Assembly: GCA_002779045.1 (NCBI GenBank)
Contig: PEXO01000118.1
Coordinates: 1-5,422, forward strand
Origin: Elusimicrobia bacterium CG08_land_8_20_14_0_20_59_10
GTDB lineage: Bacteria; Elusimicrobiota; Elusimicrobia; Elusimicrobiales; UBA9959
Direction: 5' to 3'
DNA: 5,422 bases
The notes beneath the pieces are model-generated. The model ran no database searches and was not told the DNA's origin. It was given only the letters and a program-made list of their open reading frames with translations. The translations under genes and the position numbers were made by a program. Positions 1 through 5,422 of the stretch are shown piece after piece. How positions within the stretch are numbered: position 1 is the first letter of the stretch; each line of letters begins with the position of its first letter.

Positions 1-1029
1 GAAGCCGGGGCGCAGCCCGTAATCGGTAAGGCGGGCCGGGCCGGCGAAATACGCCATCTCGCCGCGGGAGCCCCCCCACTCTATACCCAGCTCGTTGACG
101 CGCTCGGTGTTAATCTCCACTATCTGCGCCTCTATGAGTATCTGCGGGGCCTTCTTGTCCAGCTCCGATATTATCTGCTCCACTTGAGGGAACACCTCGG
201 GCACGTCGGTGACTATCAGGGTATTTGTGCGCGGATCGGTGGCTATCTTGCCGTGCTTTTGTGAAAGGACGCTGCGCACGATGCCGATTATAGCTATGCC
301 GCTCATCTTATCCCTCTCGCTGTTACCGGGCCCGGATCCCGATCCGGCTGAGGACTGCCCTCCGGAGTTCTCGCCGGAGCCTTCACCGGAAGAAACATCC
401 TGGGAGGTAATAGCATTGGTCTCCTCGGAGGAGGAGGCGATAGGGATAAGGGGAATGTAGTTAAGCGTGTAGATCTTCGTGATCAGGTTCGGCGTGCTGG
501 CAGAACGCTTCTGAACGACATAGGTATTGCTTCTGCCTATGCGCTGATAAGTAAGCCCCTTTACCCGGAGCAGCAATTCCAGTGCCTCGCGCACGGTGGT
601 CTTGCGCAGGAACACAGTGATCTTTTTGGCTTCCAGTCCCTCGGTTATGATGAAGTTAACGCGCGACTGGGCGGAAACCACGTCGAGGAAGGTGGAAAGA
701 GGGGCCCCTTTCAGCCTGATAGGGCCTATCTTACGGTCAAGCGGTGAAACCACCTCGGCCTCTTCGTACATGGGGGCTTCTTTCGGAGTGCCGCCGAGGC
801 GCACACCCTCTATAGGGGAACCCGGCATCTGCGCCTGCGGCATGGTGGACGGCGGGGGAGCATTGGGGTCCTCTACCTGTTGGGGCTGGTCTTCAAGCAT
901 CGGGCCGCCCTCTCCTCCGCCGGGACCCTGCAGGTCCTGGTTAAAGTCCTGCGCAAAAACCAGAGCCGCAGGCAGGACCGCCTGCTCAAAGAACAAAGCA
1001 GAAGCCAGCAAAATCTTCAAAGTCTTCAT
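1..1029 (-). CDS. pilQ: Type IV pilus secretin PilQ, N-terminal part (3' end outside window)
   Basis: This gene encodes the outer-membrane secretin that forms the gated channel for a pilus or pseudopilus; 343 codons are visible and the frame is still open at position 1. Residues 1-26 form a signal peptide (MKTLK start, hydrophobic core, likely cleavage after VFA, no lipobox). Residues 27-73 are Pro/Gln/Gly-rich. Residues about 102-175 match the secretin STN/N0 domain (IRLKGAPLSTFLDVV, VREALELLLRVKGLTY). Residues about 184-295 form one N1-type ring domain ending in the hallmark DPRTNTLIVTD (265-275). The secretin core starts at about 295 with QILIEAQIVEIN and LGIEWGG. A single N1-type domain before the core fits PilQ better than GspD, which has N1 to N3. 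There is no room for an AMIN domain. A Ser/Gly/Glu-rich insert (about 198-242) interrupts the N1-type domain. The start is supported by GGAGG seven bases upstream. Secretin identity is very secure; PilQ over GspD is likely. Confidence 0.93.
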   Translation of the reverse strand, partial: MKTLKILLASALFFEQAVLPAALVFAQDFNQDLQGPGGGEGGPMLEDQPQQVEDPNAPPPSTMPQAQMPGSPIEGVRLGGTPKEAPMYEEAEVVSPLDRKIGPIRLKGAPLSTFLDVVSAQSRVNFIITEGLEAKKITVFLRKTTVREALELLLRVKGLTYQRIGRSNTYVVQKRSASTPNLITKIYTLNYIPLIPIASSSEETNAITSQDVSSGEGSGENSGGQSSAGSGSGPGNSERDKMSGIAIIGIVRSVLSQKHGKIATDPRTNTLIVTDVPEVFPQVEQIISELDKKAPQILIEAQIVEINTERVNELGIEWGGSRGEMAYFAGPARLTDYGLRPGF

Positions 1030-1036
1030 AATACCG

Positions 1037-1041
1037 CCTCC
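1037..1041 (-). promoter_or_regulatory. Shine-Dalgarno site of pilQ
   Basis: A perfect GGAGG on the minus strand lies seven bases before the ATG at 1029. It fixes the pilQ start, which is immediately followed by a convincing signal peptide. It is the strongest ribosome binding site in the window; the other pil starts have weak or no such site. Confidence 0.8.
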
Positions 1042-1054
1042 GTTACCTGACTAT

Positions 1055-1060
1055 ATTATA
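1055..1060 (-). promoter_or_regulatory. Possible -10 element upstream of pilQ
   Basis: The 56-base pilP-pilQ gap contains an exact TATAAT on the minus strand, 25 bases before the pilQ ATG, in a locally AT-rich stretch. At 17-base spacing the -35 position reads GTGTGC, a poor match to TTGACA, and there is no extended TG motif. It could be an internal promoter boosting secretin expression, or chance. No terminator-like hairpin with a T-run is visible in this gap, so read-through from pilP is expected as well. Confidence 0.33.
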
Positions 1061-1085
1061 CGTTAATCGGCGCGCGTGCACACAG

Positions 1086-1811
1086 TCAGCGCAATACCTT
1101 CCTGAATCTCCTGCCTTTATGTTCGCCGATTATGTAGTTCGCCCCCACTTTTAGTATCTTCGCGCCGTAAACCGTTTGGCCGGCAGTGTACATTTCGCCG
1201 TTTATTATAGCCGCATTTCCCACTATCCCCTGCAGGAGCAACCTGCTCTCCACCCGCACTTCCTTGGGCCTGTAGTTTTCCCGTGCAAGCCGGGAGCGCT
1301 CGGCCGCCCGGCGCTCTTTCTCCAGCTCCCGTATAAGATAATAGTCCTGCGGAGAAAGGGTAGGGTCCCTTGTGCTCTTCGGGTGGTACCATGAGGTCTG
1401 TGTGGAAATGGAAACGTCCGCAGTACGCGCCGACGCCGGAGCTTCGGCGTCGGGCTGTGAGGGAACCTCGGACGCGGCGGCGGCCTGTGAGGGAACCGGG
1501 TCCGAAGAAGGCGGGGAAACGGGAACCGCGGCCGCGGATTTCGGCACGGAATCATCGGCCGAAGCCGTCTTTACGAGCGGGGATGGTGCGGAGTTCGCGG
1601 CGGCTTCCGCTCCCTCCTGCGGGTTTTCGGCCGGAACTGCCGGGGGCTGCTGCTGCGAAGGAGGAAAAACGCTTGTGGCGGGAGAGGACGCCTGTATCGT
1701 TTCGGACTCGGATTGCTTATTGGTCTCCCACCAGTTATAGAAAAGAAAAGAAGGCACGGCCAGCACGGCGAGCATAAGCAGCCATCCCAAAACAGCGTTA
1801 AGGCCTTTCAT
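1086..1811 (-). CDS. pilP: PilP/GspC-like inner-membrane protein of the pilus alignment complex
   Basis: This 241-residue protein is the likely link between the inner-membrane complex and the secretin. Residues 5-26 form one transmembrane helix near the N-terminus, with no lipobox cysteine. Residues about 31-140 are a long Pro/Ala/Ser-rich linker that could span the periplasm. RDPTLSP (148-154) resembles the RDP motif preceding the PilP domain. A charged helix with Lys, Arg and Glu follows (160-180). Residues 186-240 are a small beta-rich module (LLLQGIVG, AIINGEMYTAGQTV, AKILKVGANYIIG) like the PilP/GspC homology region, which contacts secretin N-domains in known systems. Typical PilP is a lipoprotein of about 175 residues, so the membrane anchor and longer linker make this GspC-like. 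The gene starts two bases after the pilO stop, so translational coupling is likely. Family assignment rests on position plus the C-terminal pattern, since sequence identity in this family is low. Confidence 0.8.
   Translation of the reverse strand: MKGLNAVLGWLLMLAVLAVPSFLFYNWWETNKQSESETIQASSPATSVFPPSQQQPPAVPAENPQEGAEAAANSAPSPLVKTASADDSVPKSAAAVPVSPPSSDPVPSQAAAASEVPSQPDAEAPASARTADVSISTQTSWYHPKSTRDPTLSPQDYYLIRELEKERRAAERSRLARENYRPKEVRVESRLLLQGIVGNAAIINGEMYTAGQTVYGAKILKVGANYIIGEHKGRRFRKVLR
1455..1497 (-). repeat. Short direct repeat inside the PilP linker
   Basis: The 13-mer ctgtgagggaacc (plus-strand reading) occurs at 1455-1467 and again at 1485-1497, exactly 30 bases apart. It encodes VPSQ twice in the Pro/Ala/Ser linker. 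The 30-base spacing is a multiple of three, so gain or loss of a unit would keep the frame. This suggests the linker grew by small in-frame duplications. Confidence 0.5.
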
Positions 1812-1813
1812 GA

Positions 1814-1832
1814 TCAGCCCCCCCCCTTTTTT
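1814..1832 (-). other. Slippery A AAA AAG heptamer plus nine-G tract at the pilO/pilP junction
   Basis: On the coding strand pilO ends CCA AAA AAG GGG GGG GGC TGA. The last A of CCA with the next two codons gives A AAA AAG in the correct phase (1832-1826), the same heptamer used for -1 frameshifting in E. coli dnaX. The G tract covers 1826-1818. After a -1 shift the frame reads GGG GGG GGG CTG ATC ATG and enters pilP without a stop. The G tract also ends six bases before the pilP ATG and may act as a G:U-tolerant Shine-Dalgarno site. Function as a frameshift site is not shown. Confidence 0.5.
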
Positions 1833-2407
1833 GGAAAAACAGTGGAGAGTTTCAGCGTGACCTTCATCCTGCCTGTATCGGGATCCTTTGCCGCTACCAG
1901 CGTAGTTATTCGCAGGAAAATGCGGGAATTTTCCAGCTCCGCCAATAATCTGGCCATCGAAGCGTAGCTGCAGGTAAACTGCACCTGGCGGGAAACCATC
2001 AGGAAATTTCCGGATTCCTCCTCGGTTTGCTCGCTTATGCCGTCAAAGGGGATATTGTACAGCTTAGCGGTATCGGTCAGTTTGGAATTAAGCCAGTCAT
2101 CCTTTTCTTTTGCCGGCGCAAGCCTGCGTTGGGAAGCGGCCAGCCTGGTTTTGGCGTCTTCATAGTCCCCGGCGCCTGCGGAAATGGCGCGCCCTTTCTC
2201 TATCTCGTACCCGGCGTTTACCACTTTGGAAGAGAGCGGGCGGTAAACGCCGACATAAAGCACCAGGAGAAGCGGCAGGGTAACTAAGAGCGGCTTCTTG
2301 AAAGGTTCTATCCCCTTCTCGGCATAAATGACCGTCATCGTGTCGGTCATTTCCGAAAAGAAGATCTTGAGTCTAAGAAAGGAGTCTTTTATGTCGATAT
2401 CCGCCAT
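1814..2407 (-). CDS. pilO: PilO-like inner-membrane alignment protein
   Basis: This 197-residue bitopic protein would pair with the PilN part of the upstream gene and hold PilP, the role known for PilO (GspM in type II secretion). Residues 1-38 are cytoplasmic and include an amphipathic stretch. Residues 39-58 form one transmembrane helix rich in Leu and Val. Residues about 60-105 are a heptad-like charged helix suitable for a coiled coil. Residues about 106-192 have the alternating helix/strand pattern of the ferredoxin-like PilO core (QVQFTCSYASMARLLAELEN, then two strands). The length is typical of the family. The ATG lies one base after the pilMN stop (TGA T ATG), so coupling to pilMN is likely. 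Its last codons (Pro-Lys-Lys-Gly-Gly-Gly) are made of A6 and G9 homopolymers, treated separately. The assignment rests on gene order, topology and size. Confidence 0.82.
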   Translation of the reverse strand: MADIDIKDSFLRLKIFFSEMTDTMTVIYAEKGIEPFKKPLLVTLPLLLVLYVGVYRPLSSKVVNAGYEIEKGRAISAGAGDYEDAKTRLAASQRRLAPAKEKDDWLNSKLTDTAKLYNIPFDGISEQTEEESGNFLMVSRQVQFTCSYASMARLLAELENSRIFLRITTLVAAKDPDTGRMKVTLKLSTVFPKKGGG

Positions 2408-2408
2408 A

Positions 2409-3971
2409 TCAACTCTTTTTTCCCACGCAATTTATGATAAATTCTCCGGCTTGGGGGCCTTTTACGGCAGCCCCCGGCCTCGCTCCCCAGGCAGAATCTT
2501 CCGAAGTGATATTCAGGTCTATCGTTGAAGGAGAGGCAAAAGACTTGAATTCCGGGGAGGCTTTCAGGGATCTCATGAACATGTCGGCCACGCTGTTCTT
2601 GCGGGCCTTTGTCAGGAATGTCTGCCCCCTTAGCGTGAGCTCCCTTACGCCGCCCTGTATCTGCGTTATGGGGTAGGTGTTGTTATAACGTATCTCATGC
2701 AGCCAGAGGTCCGGCGGGATAAGATCGGCTATGGCGGAAAACTTGGGGGCAAGGACATCGGTGTTTGAAAGCAGCATTGAGAGAGTCTGGGCATCCTCGC
2801 GCATCTCGTCCAACTTTATCCTTATCGTGTCGGGGTCCTCGCCCTCAAGTTCCGGAAGACCCTGCATCTGGGCGCGCAGGGTAGACAGCTCCGAGTTCAT
2901 GCTGAACAACTTCACCTGGCTTATAATGGAAAGAAGCATCAGGAGCCCGCCCAGGACAAAGGCGATATTCCAGATATAGCTCTGAACCGCTTTTTCCGTT
3001 TTGGCCACGGCGCTCAGGCCTGAGATGTCAAGCTTTAGTCTGGCGGAGGTGCGGTCACGCAGGGCGGCGCCGACCGCGAACAGACCGGAGACGGAGCTAT
3101 CCTTCATCCCGCAGAGAACTGACGGGTCCCAGAGCACCGCGGGTACGGTCTCAGCCTCCTTCTCGGCCGGAGCCTTCCAGCCCTCTGCGCCTTCACCGCT
3201 CAGGCAGATGCTCTTATAGGCCTTGCCGCCCACATACCTGTCCACGAACTGTATCGCACCTTTCACGTCAAGACGGCGGCGTTCGCTCATTGTACCGGAA
3301 GCGTCACCCTCGGTTTCCCGGTAGAGCACGGGATAGCCGGAATGGGAGAACAACATCGCGTTGCCGCCGCCGGCGAAATGGATATAGCCCTTGGAATCGT
3401 GCTCCTTGGGATCTATGAAGCCGAAAAGGCGCTCCAGGGAGGCGGGGGTTATCTCCACGGAGGCCAGGTCCAGGCCTGCCCCCCTTAGCGTGTTTATGAT
3501 AAATTCCACGCTTTTGCGCTGCGTAAGGCCGAACAACACCCCCAGTTTTTTGCCTCCGTCTATCGGGGCGGCGGAGAAATCATAGACCACCTCGTCAAAA
3601 GAGACAGGTATGTATTTTTTGGACTCCAGTGGAATAGACTTATTCCAGAACTTGCGGTCCACCAGGGGCATTACGAAGTAGCGCAGGATGGCGAACTGTG
3701 GAGAAAGGGTCACCACCGCCAGCGGGGAGTTCCAGTTTATCTGCTTTACGGCCTGATTGAAAGGAGCTATCCAGGAGGCCTTTTCGCTGAAAAAGTCATT
3801 ATTGAGCGAGAGCGGACGCAGCATCCCTTCCTTCACGGCAAAACCCGTGGGGAATTTAATAAGGTGCTCCGGCTCCGGACGGGAGTCTTTGGAGATCTTT
3901 ACCTGGGCTATCGCTATTTCCCGCGGCGAAATAAAAATACCCAGCGTATTCCTGGTATCTGCTTTGGCCAT
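2409..3971 (-). CDS. pilM: Fused PilM-PilN (GspL-like) protein
   Basis: This 520-residue protein joins two usually separate T4P proteins. Residues about 8-305 resemble the actin-like cytoplasmic PilM. Supporting motifs are LGIFISPREIAIAQVK at the phosphate-1 position, LESKKYIPVSFDEVVYDF (115-132), SVEITPASLERLFG, LSGEGAEG (257-264) and FAVGAALRD (298-306), the usual PilM ending. Residues 331-352 form one transmembrane helix. Residues 353-400 are a charged helical segment with coiled-coil character. Residues about 401-520 match periplasmic PilN (FSAIADLIPPDLWLHEI, LTLRGQ, VADMFMRSLKASPEF). The Asp and Gly of both phosphate-binding DxG motifs are replaced (GIFIS, YIHFAG), so nucleotide binding may be lost, as in GspL. 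There is no INLLP motif, the PilN peptide that docks onto separate PilM; LKLDISG (312-318) sits in its place. The ATG at 3971 has no Shine-Dalgarno site, and an in-frame stop 10-12 bases upstream excludes an earlier start. Confidence 0.88.
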   Translation of the reverse strand: MAKADTRNTLGIFISPREIAIAQVKISKDSRPEPEHLIKFPTGFAVKEGMLRPLSLNNDFFSEKASWIAPFNQAVKQINWNSPLAVVTLSPQFAILRYFVMPLVDRKFWNKSIPLESKKYIPVSFDEVVYDFSAAPIDGGKKLGVLFGLTQRKSVEFIINTLRGAGLDLASVEITPASLERLFGFIDPKEHDSKGYIHFAGGGNAMLFSHSGYPVLYRETEGDASGTMSERRRLDVKGAIQFVDRYVGGKAYKSICLSGEGAEGWKAPAEKEAETVPAVLWDPSVLCGMKDSSVSGLFAVGAALRDRTSARLKLDISGLSAVAKTEKAVQSYIWNIAFVLGGLLMLLSIISQVKLFSMNSELSTLRAQMQGLPELEGEDPDTIRIKLDEMREDAQTLSMLLSNTDVLAPKFSAIADLIPPDLWLHEIRYNNTYPITQIQGGVRELTLRGQTFLTKARKNSVADMFMRSLKASPEFKSFASPSTIDLNITSEDSAWGARPGAAVKGPQAGEFIINCVGKKS

Positions 3972-3977
3972 ATAGTT

Positions 3978-3983
3978 ATTTTA
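3978..3983 (-). promoter_or_regulatory. Possible -10 element of a leaderless pilMN transcript
   Basis: TAAAAT on the minus strand ends six bases before the pilMN ATG, in an AT-rich patch within GC-rich surroundings. Transcription from it would begin at or next to the start codon, which would explain why pilMN has no Shine-Dalgarno site. No good -35 hexamer is visible at 16-18 bases. It could instead simply be an unstructured AT-rich initiation region in a read-through message. Confidence 0.3.
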
Positions 3984-4004
3984 CAATACTACGTACGTGC
4001 CGTA

Positions 4005-4032
4005 TCAGACCTCCGGGCACAAGACGGTCTGA
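4005..4032 (-). repeat. Inverted repeat in the spacer between the OmpA-domain gene and pilMN
   Basis: The arms TCAGACC and GGTCTGA are perfectly complementary over seven bases (4005-4011 and 4026-4032), with a 14-base loop. The first arm in transcript order begins two bases after the stop codon of the upstream gene. No T-run follows on the minus strand, so it is not a standard intrinsic terminator. It may be an mRNA-processing hairpin, a weak attenuator or an operator. An ACGTACGT palindrome lies at 3991-3998 in the same spacer. Confidence 0.4.
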
Positions 4033-4034
4033 AC

Positions 4035-5422
4035 CTATTCGTTGTCCGTCATTTTAATTTCCACGGTACTCTTATTCGGGGTCTCGGAAACACGCGACTT
4101 AATATCCATGCGGGCCTGTTCTATCTTGTATTTTTCCGTCAGCCGGGTGGCGACGTAATTTACCCTATTCTCGGCCATAACCTCCGCGTTCGCCTCCCCG
4201 GAATAGGCGTAGCCGGTAAGAGCGATATTGGCCCTAGGATACAAGCCCAGTGTGTCCGCGACCTGCGCCAGCTTTTTTTCGCTGGTGGAAGTTATCGTCG
4301 CCGTATTCTCCTTGAAATAGATCTTGTAGCTCACCTGCCCGGAGAATTCCCCGCCTTCGGACGGCGCGGCTTTCCCGCTTGCAGCGGCCTCGGGAGGAGC
4401 CCCGGCGCCTTCTTCATCAGGCATCTCTACGGCCTTTCTTACCGCGGGCTTGCGCACGCCTTTTTTCCTGAGAGCGGACGACTTCCCCTTTTTCAAGACC
4501 GCTTTCCCCCGCGAGCTTTTCCTGATGAGTTTTCCTTTTCTTCCGCCCGCACCCGGCTTGAGCGTGCGCGACTTTGCGCCGGAAGGCGCTACGGCGGCCT
4601 TCGTCGTCTTCGCGGCCGGCTTGGCCGCCATGGCCTTCTCCTCTTCCGGGGTAAGGCGGATGGCGAGGTAGCGGCTCAGCGACGTTTCCCTGCCCTGCAG
4701 GTCCTTCGCGATCACGGTAAAGATATATTTTCCCGACGGGTAAGGCGAGCCGAAAAACTTTTTCCGCCCGTTCCAGAAACTCTGGTTGTATTGCGGCCCG
4801 TTGCCGGATATCTCCTGGAGCTGCAGCCGGCTTCCGTCAGGCATTACCTGGAAAACCTGGAAACTCCAGGAAGGCCGCCCGGCCGGGGAGTCGAATACCG
4901 AAAATTCCACCACCGCTCCCTCGCCCTTATGCACCGCTAGCGCGGTGGGGTATACCCCCAGGGAAACCCGGGGCCCTTTGCTGCGTATATCCGCCACATC
5001 GTCCAGGCGCGGCTCTTTCTTGTAATCAAAAAGTATAATCATTCCCTTTATGCTGGTAAGTTCTTTCGGGAACGATACGTCGGCGCCGGTCAGGTTGACC
5101 TCCAGGCGGGACTTGGAAACCCCCCGCGCTTCCAGGTAGGAATTAAGCGCAAGCGCCCGGCGTATGTTCTTGATCTTAACGTCTCCCGCCACGGAACCCT
5201 CGGGAAGTATAAGGCAGTGCGTCCTGCCCAGGGTGAAGACAAGCCCGGCAACGGCGGTAAGGATCGGGTCTGTGCCTCCCCGGAAAGAAGTACCCGCCGC
5301 GAAGAAGTAACTGGTATTGAGGCTTATAGCCCTGGGCCTTGCGTCGCCCATATAGATATTTACGGCCTCCGAATGGTTGTTGAGATAAAGCAGGATATCG
5401 CGCCGCATTTTGGCTATCTTGT
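4035..5422 (-). CDS. Envelope protein with two OmpA-like domains, an Ig module and a basic linker (5' end probably outside window)
   Basis: I do not recognise this as a named gene. The frame is open to the window edge. The first ATG (5408) has no Shine-Dalgarno site or signal peptide, so the true start is probably upstream. Numbering from that ATG, residues about 30-128 are a divergent OmpA/MotB-like domain (FFAAGTSFRGG, then IRRALALNSYLEARGVSKSRLEV). Residues about 165-252 resemble a FlgD-type Ig module (SFWNGRKKF, PSGKYIFTVIAKDLQGR). Residues 263-325 are an Ala/Gly/Pro linker with 23 Lys or Arg and no acidic residue, followed by an acidic, Ala-rich stretch. Residues about 358-455 are a second OmpA-like domain. 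In it the ligand-binding Arg is kept (R415), but the Asp of the GHTD-type motif is Tyr (GYAY, 399-402). The probable location is the periplasm or outer membrane, with possible peptidoglycan contact. Its position ahead of pilMN on the same strand suggests a link to pilus anchoring, which is inference. Confidence 0.78.
   Translation of the reverse strand, partial: KIAKMRRDILLYLNNHSEAVNIYMGDARPRAISLNTSYFFAAGTSFRGGTDPILTAVAGLVFTLGRTHCLILPEGSVAGDVKIKNIRRALALNSYLEARGVSKSRLEVNLTGADVSFPKELTSIKGMIILFDYKKEPRLDDVADIRSKGPRVSLGVYPTALAVHKGEGAVVEFSVFDSPAGRPSWSFQVFQVMPDGSRLQLQEISGNGPQYNQSFWNGRKKFFGSPYPSGKYIFTVIAKDLQGRETSLSRYLAIRLTPEEEKAMAAKPAAKTTKAAVAPSGAKSRTLKPGAGGRKGKLIRKSSRGKAVLKKGKSSALRKKGVRKPAVRKAVEMPDEEGAGAPPEAAASGKAAPSEGGEFSGQVSYKIYFKENTATITSTSEKKLAQVADTLGLYPRANIALTGYAYSGEANAEVMAENRVNYVATRLTEKYKIEQARMDIKSRVSETPNKSTVEIKMTDNE

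Noticed and set aside
596..1066. A 156-codon plus-strand frame near the window start
   Set aside because: It is antisense to the pilQ signal peptide and N0 region, whose minus-strand translation matches secretins clearly. It also covers the pilQ ribosome binding site.
1370..1777. Overlapping plus-strand frames of 122 and 135 codons and a minus-strand frame of 110 codons in the PilP linker region
   Set aside because: All are low-complexity shadows of the GC-rich Pro/Ala/Ser linker codons; the pilP frame alone has a membrane helix, a homology-region pattern and correct spacing to pilO.
4005..4032. Intrinsic terminator after the OmpA-domain gene
   Set aside because: The inverted repeat has a 14-base loop and is not followed by a run of T on the minus strand, so it is listed only as an inverted repeat.
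4620..4780. The basic linker as evidence of a nucleoid or histone-like protein
   Set aside because: The Lys/Arg-rich stretch sits between an Ig module and an OmpA-like domain, both typical of exported envelope proteins, so a cytoplasmic DNA-binding role is unlikely.
3864..4940. A 358-codon open frame on the plus strand
   Set aside because: It lies antisense to the OmpA-domain gene and the start of pilMN, and runs across the spacer between them. Its translation is Arg/Gly/Leu-rich without any recognisable domain, typical of a stop-poor antisense frame in GC-rich DNA.
5406..5408. ATG at 5408 as the true start of the OmpA-domain gene
   Set aside because: No Shine-Dalgarno site precedes it, the frame continues open to the window edge (Lys-Ile-Ala-Lys), and an exported protein would be expected to show a signal peptide here but does not.

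Overview
All recognisable genes lie on the minus strand and read from position 5422 down to position 1. The order is an OmpA-domain envelope protein, a PilM-PilN fusion, PilO, PilP and the secretin PilQ. This is the classic pilMNOPQ alignment-complex and secretin cluster of a type IV pilus (T4P) or closely related type II secretion-like machine, so the organism is a diderm bacterium with an outer membrane. The DNA is GC-rich, yet ATA (Ile) and AGG (Arg) codons are used freely. I cannot name the lineage from the sequence; a poorly characterised diderm phylum such as Elusimicrobiota is only a guess.

Layout: 5422-4035 encodes an envelope protein whose 5' end probably lies outside the window. It has two divergent OmpA-like domains, a FlgD-like Ig module and a very basic linker. 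After a 63-base spacer with an inverted repeat comes the fused pilMN gene (3971-2409). It is followed at 1 base by pilO (2407-1814), at 2 bases by pilP (1811-1086), and after 56 bases by pilQ (1029 to beyond position 1). PilQ is cut by the window edge just after its secretin core begins.

How the genes work together: the PilM part is cytoplasmic, and the PilN part, PilO and PilP span the inner membrane and periplasm. PilP reaches toward the N-domains of the PilQ outer-membrane channel. Three traits are more GspL/GspC-like (type II secretion) than textbook T4P: PilM and PilN are one polypeptide, the nucleotide-binding motifs of the PilM part are eroded, and PilP is a transmembrane-anchored protein rather than a lipoprotein. 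The gene order and the short secretin N-region are PilQ-like. PilQ has no visible AMIN domain for peptidoglycan, so the upstream OmpA-domain protein is a plausible substitute anchor.

The most unusual nucleotide-level signal is at the pilO/pilP junction. A dnaX-type slippery heptamer (A AAA AAG) runs into a nine-G tract, and a -1 shift there would join pilO in frame to pilP. No pilin, assembly ATPase, RNA gene, CRISPR array or mobile element is visible.
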